A DNA stretch of 64,000 nt, taken from Osmia lignaria lignaria (lineage: Eukaryota > Arthropoda > Insecta > Hymenoptera > Megachilidae). Location of the stretch: assembly GCF_051020975.1 (NCBI RefSeq), contig NC_135034.1:1612001-1676000 (forward strand), written 5' to 3'. Of the stretch, positions 28,403 through 43,398 are shown piece by piece. The translations under genes and the position numbers were made by a program. Numbering within the stretch: position 1 is the first letter of the stretch; every line of letters begins with the position of its first letter. Under the pieces are notes generated by a model. That model did not search any database. It saw only the letters and a list, made by a program, of their open reading frames with translations, and was not told where the DNA came from.

Positions 28403-30908
28403 TATAGTGATTACATCCCACAGATCAATGTACATATAACAACAACATCATTCATACTATATCTACATTGGATATAATGTAATATACTTATCCCTTCCCA
28501 CAGGTCAATGTACATATAATAGCATAATCGTTATTACTATATCTACATTAGGTATAATGTAATGTATTAACTACATCCTACACATCATTGTACATTTAAT
28601 ATCATCATTCATGCTATAGCTAAATTGGATATAATGTAATATACTGATTCTTTCCCACAGATCAATGTACATTTAATAACAACACTATTCATACTATATC
28701 TACACTAGGTATAATGTAACGTGGTGATTACATCCCACAGATCAATGTACATTTAATAATATCATTCATACTATAACTACATTGGATATAATGTAATATA
28801 CTGATCCCTTCCCACAGATCAATGTACCTACATTTAATAACAATATCATTAGTACTACGTCCACATTACATATAATGTAGTATACTGATTCCTTCTCTCA
28901 GATCAGTGTAGATTTAATTACAACATCCTTCATACTATATCAACACTAGGTATAATGTAATATACTGATCCCTTCCCACAGACCAAGGTGCCTACATTTA
29001 GTAACAATATCCTTAGTACTATATCCACATTACACATAATGTAATATACTGATTCCTTCCCACAGATCAATGTACATTTAACAACAACATCATTCGTACT
29101 ATATCTACACGAGGTATAATGTAATATAGTGATTACATCCCCCAGATCAATGTACATATAACAACAACATCATTCATACTATATCTACATTGGATATAAT
29201 GTAATATACTGATCCCTTCCCAAAGGTCAATGTACATATAATAGCATAATCGTTATTACTATATCTACATTAGGTATAATGTAATGTATTAACTACATCC
29301 TACAGATCATTGTACATTTAATAACATCATTCATGCTATAGCTAAATTGGATATAATGTAATATACTGATCCTTTCCCACAGATCAAGGTAGCTACATTT
29401 AATAACATTATCATTAATACTATATCTACATGAGATATAATGTTATATACTAATCCCTGCCCACAGATCAATGTATATTTAATAGCGATATCATTATTAC
29501 TATATCTACATTACATATAATGTTATATACTGATCCCTGTTCACAGTTCAATGTACCTATACTTAATAACAATATCATTAGTACTATATCCACATCATAT
29601 ATAATGTAATATACCGATTCCTTCCCACAGATCAACGTAGATTTAATAACAACATCATTCATACTATATCAACACTAGGTATAATGTAATATAGTGATTA
29701 CATCCCACAGATCAAGGTACATTTAATAACAACATCATTCATACTATATCTACATTGGATATAATGTATTATACTGATCCCTTCCCACAGATCAAGGTGC
29801 CTACATTTAGTACCAATATCATTATTACTATATCTTCATTACATATAATGTAATATACTAATCCCTGCCCACAGATCAATGTATATTTAGTAGCGATATC
29901 ATTATTACTATATCTACATTGGATATAATGTAATATACTGAACCCTCCCCACAGATCAATGTACCTACATTTAACAACAATATCATTAGTACTACGTCCA
30001 CATTGCATATAATGTAATATACTGATTCCTTGCCACAGATCAGTGTACATTTAATAACAACATCATTCATTACATATCTATTTTGGGTACAATGTAATAT
30101 AGTGATTACATCCCACAGATCAATGTACATGTAATATCGATATCATTATTACTATATCTACATTAGATATAATGTAATATACTGATCCCTTCCCACAGAT
30201 CAATGTACATTTAGTAACACCATCATTCATACTATATCTACACTAGGTATAATGTAACATAGTGATTACAGCCCACAGATCAATGTACATTTAATAACAA
30301 CATCATTCATACTATAACTACATTGGATATAATGTAATATACTGATCCCTCCCCACAGATCAATGTACATTTTATAACAACATCATTCATACTATATCTA
30401 CATTGGATATAATGTAATCTACTGATCCCTTCCCATACGTCAATGTACATATAATAGCAAAATCGTTATTACTATATCTACATTAGGTATAATGTAATAT
30501 ACTGATCCCTGCTCACAGATCAATGTACCTATATTTAATAACAATATCCTTAGTACTATATCCGCATTACACATAATGTAATATACTGATTCCTTCCCAC
30601 AGATCAATGTACATTTAATAACAACAGCATTCATACTATATCAACACTAGGTATAATGTAATATAGTGATTACATCCCACAGATCAAGGTACATTCAATA
30701 TCGATATCATTATTACTATATCTACATTAGATAAAATGTAATATACTGATCCCTTCCCACAGATCAAGGTGCCTACATTTAGTAACAATATCATTATTAC
30801 TATATCTACATTAGATATAATGTAATATACTGATCCCTGCCCACCGGTCAATGTACATTTAATAACAACATCGATCATACTATATCCACATTAGGTATAA
30901 TGTAATAT
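28385..30908. repeat. Shortened relative of the 16.65-19.59 kb block
   Basis: Offset to the 16-19 kb block falls from 11,733 to 11,405 to 11,321. That corresponds to loss of two 164-bp dimers (near 28,790 and 28,995) and one 84-bp L monomer (near 30,190). The first dimer loss is shared exactly with the copy near 48.79 kb. The CCCCCAG, CCCAAAGG and AAGGTAGC landmarks remain in order. Confidence 0.83.
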
Positions 30909-32235
30909 AGTGATTACGTCTCACAGATCAATGTACCTATATTTAATAACAATATCCTTAGTACTATATCCACATTACACATAATGTAATATACTGATTC
31001 CTTCCCACAGATCAATGTACATTTAACAACAACATCATTCATACTATATCTACAATGGATATAATGTAATATACTGATCCCTGCCCATAGTTCAATGTAC
31101 CTATATTTAATAACTATATCATTAGTACTATATCCACATCACATATAATGTAATATACTGATCCCTTCCCACAGATCAATGTACATTTAGTAACACCATC
31201 ATTCATACTATATCTACACTGGATATAATACAATATACGGATTCCTCCCCACAGATCAATGTACATTTTATAACATCATTCATACTATATCTACATTGGA
31301 TATAATGTAATATACTGATCCCTTCCCATACGTCAATGTACATATAATAGCAAAATCGTTATTACTATATCTACATTAGGTATAATGTAATATACTGATC
31401 CCTGCTCACAGATCAATGTACCTATATTTAATAACAATATCCTTAGTACTATATCCACATTACACATAATGTAATATACTGATTCCTTCCCACAGATCAA
31501 TGTACATTTAACAACAACATCATTCGTACTATATCTACATTGGATATAATGTAATATACTGATCCCTTCCCACAGATCAATGTACCTACATTTAATAACA
31601 ATATCCTTAGTACTATATCCACATTACACATAATGTAATATACTGATTCCTTCCCACAGAACAATGTACATTTAATAACCCCATCATTCATACTATATCT
31701 ACACGAGGTATAATGTAATATAGTGATTACATCCCCCAGATCAATGTACATATAACAACAACATCATTCATACTATATCTACATCGGATATAATGTAATA
31801 TACTGATCCCTTCCCAAAGGTCAATGTACATATAATAGCATAATCGTTATTACTATATCTACATTAGGTATAATGTAATGTATTAACTACATCCTACAGA
31901 TCATTGTACATTTAATAACATCATTCATGCTATAGCTAAATTGGATATAATGTAATATACTAATCCCTGCCCACAGAGCAATGTATATTTAATAGCGATA
32001 TCATTATTACTATATCTACATTAGATATAATGTTATATACTGATCCCTGCCCACAGTTCAATGTACCTATACTTAATAACAATATCATTAGTACTATATC
32101 CACATCACATATAATGTAATATACTGATCCCTTCCCACAGATCAATGTACATTTAGTAACACCATCATTCATACTATATCTACACTGGATATAATACAAT
32201 ATACGGATTCCTCCCCACAGATCAATGTACATTTT
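30909..32235. repeat. Patchwork of short shared segments
   Basis: 30,910 to about 31,510 matches 51,148-51,748 at offset 20,238. About 31,720-31,960 matches 29,126-29,366 at offset 2,594, then skips one 84-bp monomer to join TAATCCCTGCCCACAG. The remainder is ordinary L/S monomers, including ACACTGGATATAATACAATATACGG-type units. No non-satellite sequence is present. Confidence 0.78.
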
Positions 32236-33232
32236 ATAACAACATCATTCATACTATATCTACATTGGATATAATGTAATATACTTATCCCTTCCCACAG
32301 GTCAATGTACATATAATAGCATAATCGTTATTACTATATCTACATTAGGTATAATGTAATGTATTAACTACATCCTACAGATCATTGTACATTTAATATC
32401 ATCATTCATGCTATAGCTAAATTGGATATAATGTAATATACTGATTCCTTCCCACAGATCAATGTACATTTAATAACAACACTATTCATACTATATCTAC
32501 ACTAGGTATAATGTAACGTGGTGATTACATCCCACAGATCAATGTACATTTGATAATATCATTCATACTATAACTACATTGGATATAATGTAATATACTG
32601 ATCCCTTCCCACAGATCAAGGTATCTACATTTAATAACAATATCATTATTACTATATCTGCACTAGATATAATGCAATATACGGATTCCTTCCCACAGAT
32701 CAATGTACATTTAATAACAACATCATTCATACTATAACTACATTGGATATAATGTAATATACTGATCCCTTCCCACAGATCAATGTACCTACATTTAATA
32801 ACAATATCATTAGTACTACGTCCACATTACATATAATGTAGTATACTGATTCCTTCTCTCAGATCAGTGTAGATTTAATAACAACATCCTTCATACTATA
32901 TCAACACTAGGTATAATGTAATATACTGATCCCTTCCCACAGACCAAGGTGCCTACATTTAGTAACAATATCATTATTACTATATCTACATTAGATATAA
33001 TGTAATATACTGATCCCTGCCCACCGGTCAATGTACATTTAATAACAACATCGTTCATACTATATCCACATTAGGTATAATGTAATATAGTGATTACGTC
33101 CCACAGATCAATGTACCTACATTTAACAACAATATCCTTAGTACTATATCCACATTACACATAATGTAATATACTGATTCCTTCCCACAGATCAATGTAC
33201 CTTTTAACAAAAACATCATTCGTACTATATCT
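32236..33232. repeat. 1.0-kb block duplicated from the 16,706-17,702 type
   Basis: Constant offset 15,530, with ACTTATCCC, TAATAGCATAATCG, TAACGTGGTG, TCTGCACTAG and TTCTCTCAG markers. It keeps the 164-bp dimer that is missing near 28.8 and 48.8 kb. It changes to the ATTCGTAC...CATTGG form near 33,220, where it overlaps the next shared block. Confidence 0.82.
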
Positions 33233-34899
33233 ACATTGGATATAATGTAATATACTGATCCCTTCCCACAGATCAATGTACCTACATTTAATAACAATAT
33301 CCTTAGTACTATATCCACATTACACATAATGTAATATACTGATTCCTTCCCACAGAACAATGTACATTTAATAATACCATCATTCATACTATATCTACAC
33401 GAGGTATAGTGTAATATAGTGATTACATCCCACAGATCAATGTACATATAACAACAACATCATTCATACTATATCTACATTGGATATAATGTAATATACT
33501 CACCCCTTCCCACAGATCAAGGTACCTCCATTTAATAACAATATCATTATTACTACATCTACATTAGATATAAAGTAATATACTGATCCCTGCCCACAGT
33601 TCAATGTACCTATATTTAATAATAATATCATTAGTACTATATCCACATCATATATAATGTAATATACTGATTCCTTCCCACAGATCAATGTACATTAACA
33701 ACAACATCATTCATGCTATAGCTAAATTGGATATAATGTAATATACTGATCCCTGCCCACCGGTCAATGTACATTTAATAGCAACATCGTTCATACTATA
33801 TCCACATTAGGTATAATGTAACATAGTGATTACGTCCCACAGATCAATGTACCTACATTTAATAACAATATCCGTAGTACTATATCCACATTACACATAA
33901 TGTAATATACTGATTCCTTCCCACAGATCAATGTACATTGAACAACAACATCATTCATACTATATCTACAATGGATATAATGTAATATACTGATCCCTTC
34001 CCACAGATCAATGTACCTACATTTAATAACAATATCCTTAGTACTGTATCCACATTACACATAATGTAATAACTGATTCCTTCCCACAGATCAATGTACA
34101 TTTAATAACAACATTATTCATACTATATCTACACTAGGGATAATGTAACATAGTGATTACATCCCGCAGATCAATGTACACTTAATAACAACATCATTCA
34201 TACTATAACTACATTGGATATAATGTAATATACTGATCCCTTCCCACAGATTAAGGTATCTACATTTAATAACAATATCATTATTACTATATCTACACTA
34301 GATATGATGCAATATACGGATTCCTTCCCACAGATCAATGTACATTTAATAACAACATCATTCATACTATATCTGCATTGGATATAATGTAATATACTGA
34401 TCCCTTCCCACAGGTCAATGTACATACAATAGCAAAATCGTTATTACTATATCTACATTAGGTATAATGTAATGTATTTACTACATCCTACAGATCATTG
34501 TACATTTAATAACATCATTCATGCTATAGCTAAATTGGATATAATGTAATATACTCACCACTTCCCACAGATCAAGGTACCTACATTTAATAACAATATC
34601 ATTATTACTACATCTACATTAGATATAAAGTAATATACTTATCCCTGCCCACAGTTCAATGTACCTATATTTAATAATAATATCATTAGTACTATATCCA
34701 CATCATATATAATGTAATATACTGATTCCTTCCCACAGATCAATGTACATTAACAACAACATCATTCATGCTATAGCTAAATTGGATATAATGTAATATA
34801 CTGATCCCTGCCCACAGATCAATGTACCTACATTTAATAACAATATCATTAGTACTACATCTACATTAGATATAATGTAATATACTGATCCCTGCCCAC
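33233..34899. repeat. Second copies of the 26.6-27.3 kb and 25.1-25.9 kb blocks
   Basis: About 33,143-33,871 repeats 26,570-27,298 (offset 6,573), and 34,082-34,899 repeats 25,063-25,880 (offset 9,019). The two blocks therefore occur in reversed order compared with the 25-27 kb region while keeping the same orientation. A two-base loss (GTAATAACTGATT) marks the monomer near 34,067. Confidence 0.8.
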
Positions 34900-36190
34900 A
34901 GTTCAATGTAACTATATTTAATAACAATATCATTAGTACTATATCCACATCATATATAATGTAATATACTGATTCCTTCCCACAGATCAATGTACATTTA
35001 ACAACCGCATCATTCATACTATGTCTACATTGGATATAATGTAATATACTGTTCCCTTCCCACAGATCAATGTACATATAATAACAATATCATTATTACT
35101 ATAACTACACTAGATATAATGTAATATACTGATTCCTTCCCTCAGATCAATGTACATTTAATATCGATATCATTATTACTATTTCTACATTAGATATAAT
35201 GTAATATACTGATCCCTTCCCACAGATCAATGTACCTACATTTAATAACAATACCATTAGTACTACGTCCACATTACATATAATGTAGTATACTGATTCC
35301 TTCTCTCAGATCAGTGTTGATTTAATAACAACATCCTTCATACTATATCAACACTAGGTATAATGTAATATACTGATCCCTTCCCAAAGACCAAGGTGCC
35401 TACATTTAGTAACAATATCATTATTACTATATCTACACTAGATATAATGCAATATACGGATTCCTTCCCACAGATCAATGTACATTTAATAACAACATCA
35501 TTCATACTATATCTGCATTGGATATAATGTAATATACTGATCCCTTCCCACAGGTCAATGTACATACAATAGCAAAATCGTTATTACTATATCTACATTA
35601 GGTATAATGTAATGTATTTACTACCTCCTACAGATCATTGTACATTTAATAACATCATTCATGCTATAGCTAAATTGGATATAATGTAATATACTCACCC
35701 CTTCCCACAGATCAAGGTAGCTACATTTAATAACATTATCATTAATACTATATCTACATGAGATATAATGTTATATACTAATCCCTGCCCACAGATCAAT
35801 GTATATTTAATAGCGATATCATTATTACTATATCTACATTAGATATAATGTTATATACTGATCCCTGCCCACAGTTCATGTACCTATACTTAATAACAAT
35901 ATCATTAGTACTATATCCACATCATATATAATGTAATATACCGATTCCTTCCCACAGATCAACGTAGATTTAATAACATCATTCATACTATATCAACACT
36001 AGGTATAATGTAATATAGTGATTACATCCCACAGATCAAGGTACATTTAATAACAACATCATTCATACTATATCTACATTGGATATAATGTATTATACTG
36101 GTCCCTTCCCACAGATCAAGGTGCCTACATTTAATAACAACATCATTCATACTATATCTTCATTGGATATAATGTAATATACTGATCCCT
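34900..36190. repeat. Mixed L/S patchwork before the 2.85-kb HOR
   Basis: About 35,430-35,705 matches 34,290-34,565 (offset 1,140). About 35,705-36,125 resembles 17,977-18,400, with a one-base loss at GTTCATGTACC near 35,875 and a three-base loss in TTAATAACATCATTC near 35,972. The rest is ordinary monomers. Confidence 0.76.
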
Positions 36191-37700
36191 TCCCACAGGT
36201 CAATGTACATACAATAGCAAAATCGTTATTACTATATCTACATTAGGTATAATGTAATATACTGATCCCTGCCCACCGGTCAATGTACATTTAATAACAA
36301 CATCGTTCATACTATATCCACATTAGGTATAATGTAATATAGTGATTACGTCCCACAGATCAATGTACCTACATTTAATAACATTATCATTAATACTATA
36401 TCTACATGAGACATAATGATATATACTAATCCCTGCCCACAGATCAATGTATATTTAATAGCGATATCATTATTACTATATCTACATTAGATATAATGTT
36501 ATATACTGATCCCTGCCCACAGTTCAATGTTCCTATACTTAATAACAATATCATTAGTACTATATCCACATCATATATAATGTAATATACTGATTCCTTA
36601 CCACAGATCAACGTAGATTTAATAACAACATCATTCATACAATATCAACACCAGGTATAATGTAATATAGTGATTACATCCCACAGATCAAGGTACATTT
36701 TATAACAACATCGTTCATACTATATCTACGGTGGATATAATGTAATATACTGATCCCTTCCCACAGACCAAGGTGCCTACATTTAGTAACAATATCATTC
36801 ATACTATATCAACACTAGGTATAATGTAATATAGTGATTACATCCCACAGATCAAGGTACATTTTATAACAACATCGTTCATACTATATCTACATTGGAT
36901 ATAATGTAATATAATGATCCCTTCCCACAGACCAAGGTGCCTACATTTAGTAACGATATCATTATTACTATAACTACATTAGATATAATGTTATATACTG
37001 ATCCCTGCCCACAGTTCATTGTACCTATACTTAATAACAATATCATTAGTTGTATATCCACATCATATATAATGTAATATACTGATTCCTTCCCACGGAT
37101 CAACGTAGATTTAATAACAACATCATTCATGCTATATCAACACTAGGTATAATGTAATATAGTGATTACATCCCACAGATCAAGGTGCCTACATTTTGTA
37201 ACAATATCATTATTACTATATCTTCATTAGATATAATGTAATATACTAATCCCTGCCCACAGATCAATGTATATTTAGTAGCGATATCATTATTACTATA
37301 TCTACATTGGATATAATGTAATATACTGAACCCTCCCCACAGATCAATGTACCTACATTTAACAACAATATCATTAGTACTACGTCCACATTGCATATAA
37401 TGTAATATACTGATTCCTTGCCACAGATCAGTGTACATTTAATAACAACATCATTCATTACATATCTATATTGGGTACAATGTAATATAGTGATTACATC
37501 CCACAGATTGATGTACATGTAATATCGATATCATTATTACTATATCTACATTAGATATAATGTAATATACTGATCCCGGCCCATAGTTCAATGTACCTAT
37601 ATTTAATAACAATATCATTAGTACTATATCCACATCACATATAATGTAATATACTGATCCCTTCCCACAGATCAATGTACATTTAGTAACACCATCATTC
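36190..37700. repeat. HOR zone, leading part (U0 tail plus 572-bp insert)
   Basis: Matches about 45,145-46,655 at offset 8,955. Its last 572 bp (37,129-37,700; four S plus three L monomers) is absent between the U1/U2 and U2/U3 units but present again at 46,084-46,655. An internal 164-bp tandem duplication is visible (AAGGTACATTTTATAAC near 36,689 and 36,853). Confidence 0.87.
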
Positions 37701-40549
37701 ATACTATATCTACACTAGGTATAATGTAACATAGTGATTACATCCCACAGATCAATGTACATTTAATAACAACATCATTCATAATATAACTACATTGGAT
37801 ATAATGTAATATACTGATCCCTTCCCACAGATCAATGTACATATAACAGCAACATCGTTAGTACTATATCTGCATTAGGTATAATGTAATCTAGTGACTA
37901 CATCCCACAGATCATTGTACGTTTAATAACACCATCATTCATGCTATAGCTAAATTGGGTATAATGTAATATACTCACCCCTTCCCACAGATCAAGGTAC
38001 CTACATTTAATAACAATATCATTATTACTACATCTACATTGGATATAAAGTAATATACTGAACCCTCCCCACAGATCAATGTACCTACATTTAACAACAA
38101 TATCATTAGTACTACGTCCACATTGCATATAATGTAATATACTGATTCCTTGCCACAGATCAGTGTACATTTAATAACAACATCATTCATTACATATCTA
38201 TATTGGGTACAATGTAATATAGTGATTACATCCCACAGATTGATGTACATGTAATATCGATATCATTATTACTATATCTACATTAGATATAATGTAATAT
38301 ACTGATCCCGGCCCATAGTTCAATGTACCTATATTTAATAACAATATCATTAGTACTATATCCACATCACATATAATGTAATATACTTATCCCTTCCCAC
38401 AGATCAATGTACATTTAGTAACACCATCATTCATACTATATCTACACTAGGTATAATGTAACATAGTGATTACATCCCACAGATCAATGTACATTTAATA
38501 ACAACATCATTCATAATATAACTACATTGGATATAATGTAATATACTGATCCCTTCCCACAGATCAATGTACATATAACAGCAACATCGTTAGTACTATA
38601 TCTGCATTAGGTATAATGTAATCTAGTGACTACATCCCACAGATCATTGTACGTTTAATAACACCATCATTCATGCTATAGCTAAATTGGATATAATGTA
38701 ATATACTCACCCCTTCCCACAGATCAAGGTACCTACATTTAATAACAATATCATTATTACCACATCTACATTGGATATAAAGTAATATACTGATCCCTGC
38801 CCACAGTTCAATGTACCTATATTTAATAATAATATCATTAGTACTATATCCACATCATATATAATGTAATATACTGATTCCTTCCCACAGATCAAGGTAC
38901 ATTTAATAACAACATCATTCATACTATATCTACATTGGATATAATGTATTATACTGGTCCCTTCCCACAGATCAAGGTGCCTACATTTAATAACAATATC
39001 ATTCATACTATATCTTCATTGGATATAATGTAATATACTGATCCCTTCCCACAGGTCAATGTACATACAATAGCAAAATCGTTATTACTATATCTACATT
39101 AGGTATAATGTAATGTATTTACTACATCCTACAGATCATTGTACATTTAATAAGATCATTCATGCTATAGCTAAATTGGATATAATGTAATATACTCACC
39201 CCTTCCCACAGATCAAGGTACCTACATTTAATAACAATATCATTATTACTACATCTACATTAGATATAATGCAATATACGGATTCCTTCCCACAGATCAA
39301 TGTACATTTAATAACAACATCATTCATACTATAACTACATTGGATATAATGTAATATACTGATCCCTCCCCACAGATCAATGTACATTTTATAACAACAT
39401 CATTCATACTATATCTACATTGGATATAATGTAATATACTCACCCCTTCCCACAGATCAAGGTACCTACATTTAATAACAATATCATTATTACTACATCT
39501 ACATGAGATATAATGCAATATACGGATTCCTTCCCACAGATCAATGTACATTTAATAACAACATCATTCATACTATAACTACATTGGATATAATGTAATA
39601 TACTGATCCCTCCCCACAGATCAATGTACATTTTATAACAACATCATTCATACTATATCTACATTGGATATAATGTAATATACTGATCCCTTCCCATACG
39701 TCAATGTACATATAATAGCAAAATCGTTATTACTATATCCACATTAGGTATAATGTAATATAGTGATTACGTCCCACAGATCAATGTACCTACATTTAAT
39801 AACATTATCATTAATACTATATCTACATGAGACATAATGATATATACTAATCCCTGCCCACAGATCAATGTATATTTAATAGCGATATCATTATTACTAT
39901 ATCTACATTAGATATAATGTTATATACTGATCCCTGCCCACAGTTCAATGTTCCTATACTTAATAACAATATCATTAGTACTATATCCACATCATATATA
40001 ATGTAATATACTGATTCCTTCCCACAGATCAACGTAGATTTAATAACAACATCATTCATACAATATCAACACCAGGTATAATGTAATATAGTGATTACAT
40101 CCCACAGATCAAGGTACATTTTATAACAACATCGTTCATACTATATCTACGGTGGATATAATGTAATATACTGATCCCTTCCCACAGACCAAGGTGCCTA
40201 CATTTAGTAACAATATCACTCATACTATATCAACACTAGGTATAATGTAATATAGTGATTACATCCCACAGATCAAGGTACATTTTATAACAACATCGTT
40301 CATACTATATCTACATTGGATATAATGTAATATAATGATCCCTTCCCACAGACCAAGGTGCCTACATTTAGTAACGATATCATTATTACTATAACTACAT
40401 TAGATATAATGTTATATACTGATCCCTGCCCACAGTTCATTGTACCTATACTTAATAACAATATCATTAGTTGTATATCCACATCATATATAATGTAATA
40501 TACTGATTCCTTCCCACGGATCAACGTAGATTTAATAACAACATCATTC
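37701..40549. repeat. Higher-order repeat unit U1 (2,849 bp)
   Basis: Begins ATACTATATCTACACTAGG, directly after CATCATTC, and is followed by U2 after exactly 2,849 bp (about 35 monomers). Inside it 37,690-38,055 is repeated at 38,422-38,787 (shift 732, six S plus three L), and a 244-bp trimer is repeated at 39,196/39,440. It differs from U2 at scattered bases such as ATTACCACATC near 38,760. Confidence 0.92.
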
Positions 40550-43398
40550 ATACTATATCTACACTAGGTATAATGTAACATAGTGATTACATCCCACAGA
40601 TCAATGTACATTTAATAACAACATCATTCATAATATAACTACATTGGATATAATGTAATATACTGATCCCTTCCCACAGATCAATGTACATATAACAGCA
40701 ACATCGTTAGTACTATATCTGCATTAGGTATAATCTAATCTAGTGACTACATCCCACAGATCATTGTACGTTTAATAACACCATCATTCATGCTATAGCT
40801 AAATTGGGTATAATGTAATATACTCACCCCTTCCCACAGATCAAGGTACCTACATTTAATAACAATATCATTATTACTACATCTACATTGGATATAAAGT
40901 AATATACTGAACCCTCCCCACAGATCAATGTACCTACATTTAACAACAATATCATTAGTACTACGTCCACATTGCATATAATGTAATATACTGATTCCTT
41001 GCCACAGATCAGTGTACATTTAATAACAACATCATTCATTACATATCTATATTGGGTACAATGTAATATAGTGATTACATCCCACAGATTGATGTACATG
41101 TAATATCGATATCATTATTACTATATCTACATTAGATATAATGTAATATACTGATCCCGGCCCATAGTTCAATGTACCTATATTTAATAACAATATCATT
41201 AGTACTATATCCACATCACATATAATGTAATATACTTATCCCTTCCCACAGATCAATGTACATTTAGTAACACCATCATTCATACTATATCTACACTAGG
41301 TATAATGTAACATAGTGATTACATCCCACAGATCAATGTACATTTAATAACAACATCATTCATAATATAACTACATTGGATATAATGTAATATACTGATC
41401 CCTTCCCACAGATCAATGTACATATAACAGCAACATCGTTAGTACTATATCTGCATTAGGTATAATGTAATCTAGTGACTACATCCCACAGATCATTGTA
41501 CGTTTAATAACACCATCATTCATACTATAGCTAAATTGGATATAATGTAATATACTCACCCCTTCCCACAGATCAAGGTACCTACATTTAATAACAATAT
41601 CATTATTACTACATCTACATTGGATATAAAGTAATATACTGATCCCTGCCCACAGTTCAATGTACCTATATTTAATAATAATATCATTAGTACTATATCC
41701 ACATCATATATAATGTAATATACTGATTCCTTCCCACAGATCAAGGTACATTTAATAACAACATCATTCATACTATATCTACATTGGATATAATGTATTA
41801 TACTGGTCCCTTCCCACAGATCAAGGTGCCTACATTTAATAACAATATCATTCATACTATATCTTCATTGGATATAATGTAATATACTGATCCCTTCCCA
41901 CAGGTCAATGTACATACAATAGCAAAATCGTTATTACTATATCTACATTAGGTATAATGTAATGTATTTACTACATCCTACAGATCATTGTACATTTAAT
42001 AAGATCATTCATGCTATAGCTAAATTGGATATAATGTAATATACTCACCCCTTCCCACAGATCAAGGTACCTACATTTAATAACAATATCATTATTACTA
42101 CATCTACATTAGATATAATGCAATATACGGATTCCTTCCCACAGATCAATGTACATTTAATAACAACATCATTCATACTATAACTACATTGGATATAATG
42201 TAATATACTGATCCCTCCCCACAGATCAATGTACATTTTATAACAACATCATTCATACTATATCTACATTGGATATAATGTAATATACTCACCCCTTCCC
42301 ACAGATCAAGGTACCTACATTTAATAACAATATCATTATTACTACATCTACATGAGATATAATGCAATATACGGATTCCTTCCCACAGATCAATGTACAT
42401 TTAATAACAACATCATTCATACTATAACTACATTGGATATAATGTAATATACTGATCCCTCCCCACAGATCAATGTACATTTTATAACAACATCATTCAT
42501 ACTATATCTACATTGGATATAATGTAATATACTGATCCCTTCCCATACGTCAATGTACATATAATAGCAAAATCGTTATTACTATATCCACATTAGGTAT
42601 AATGTAATATAGTGATTACGTCCCACAGATCAATGTACCTACATTTAATAACATTATCATTAATACTATATCTACATGAGACATAATGATATATACTAAT
42701 CCCTGCCCACAGATCAATGTATATTTAATAGCGATATCATTATTACTATATCTACATTAGATATAATGTTATATACTGATCCCTGCCCACAGTTCAATGT
42801 TCCTATACTTAATAACAATATCATTAGTACTATATCCACATCATATATAATGTAATATACTGATTCCTTCCCACAGATCAACGTAGATTTAATAACAACA
42901 TCATTCATACAATATCAACACCAGGTATAATGTAATATAGTGATTACATCCCACAGATCAAGGTACATTTTATAACAACATCGTTCATACTATATCTACG
43001 GTGGATATAATGTAATATACTGATCCCTTCCCACAGACCAAGGTGCCTACATTTAGTAACAATATCACTCATACTATATCAACACTAGGTATAATGTAAT
43101 ATAGTGATTACATCCCACAGATCAAGGTACATTTTATAACAACATCGTTCATACTATATCTACATTGGATATAATGTAATATAATGATCCCTTCCCACAG
43201 ACCAAGGTGCCTACATTTAGTAACGATATCATTATTACTATAACTACATTAGATATAATGTTATATACTGATCCCTGCCCACAGTTCATTGTACCTATAC
43301 TTAATAACAATATCATTAGTTGTATATCCACATCATATATAATGTAATATACTGATTCCTTCCCACGGATCAACGTAGATTTAATAACAACATCATTC
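40550..43398. repeat. Higher-order repeat unit U2 (2,849 bp)
   Basis: Same length and monomer order as U1, with a handful of differences seen (TATAATCTAATCTAG near 40,731, shared with U3 but not U1; CATACTATAGC near 41,521). The 732-bp and 244-bp internal duplications are present. Confidence 0.92.

Noticed and set aside
33094..33447. Protein-coding gene on the minus strand (longest open frame, 117 codons, hydrophobic and Tyr/Ile/Val-rich)
   Set aside because: It is a concatenation of frame-shifted monomer translations; the same peptide pieces occur in dozens of places in different frames, with no start context, domain or single-copy sequence.
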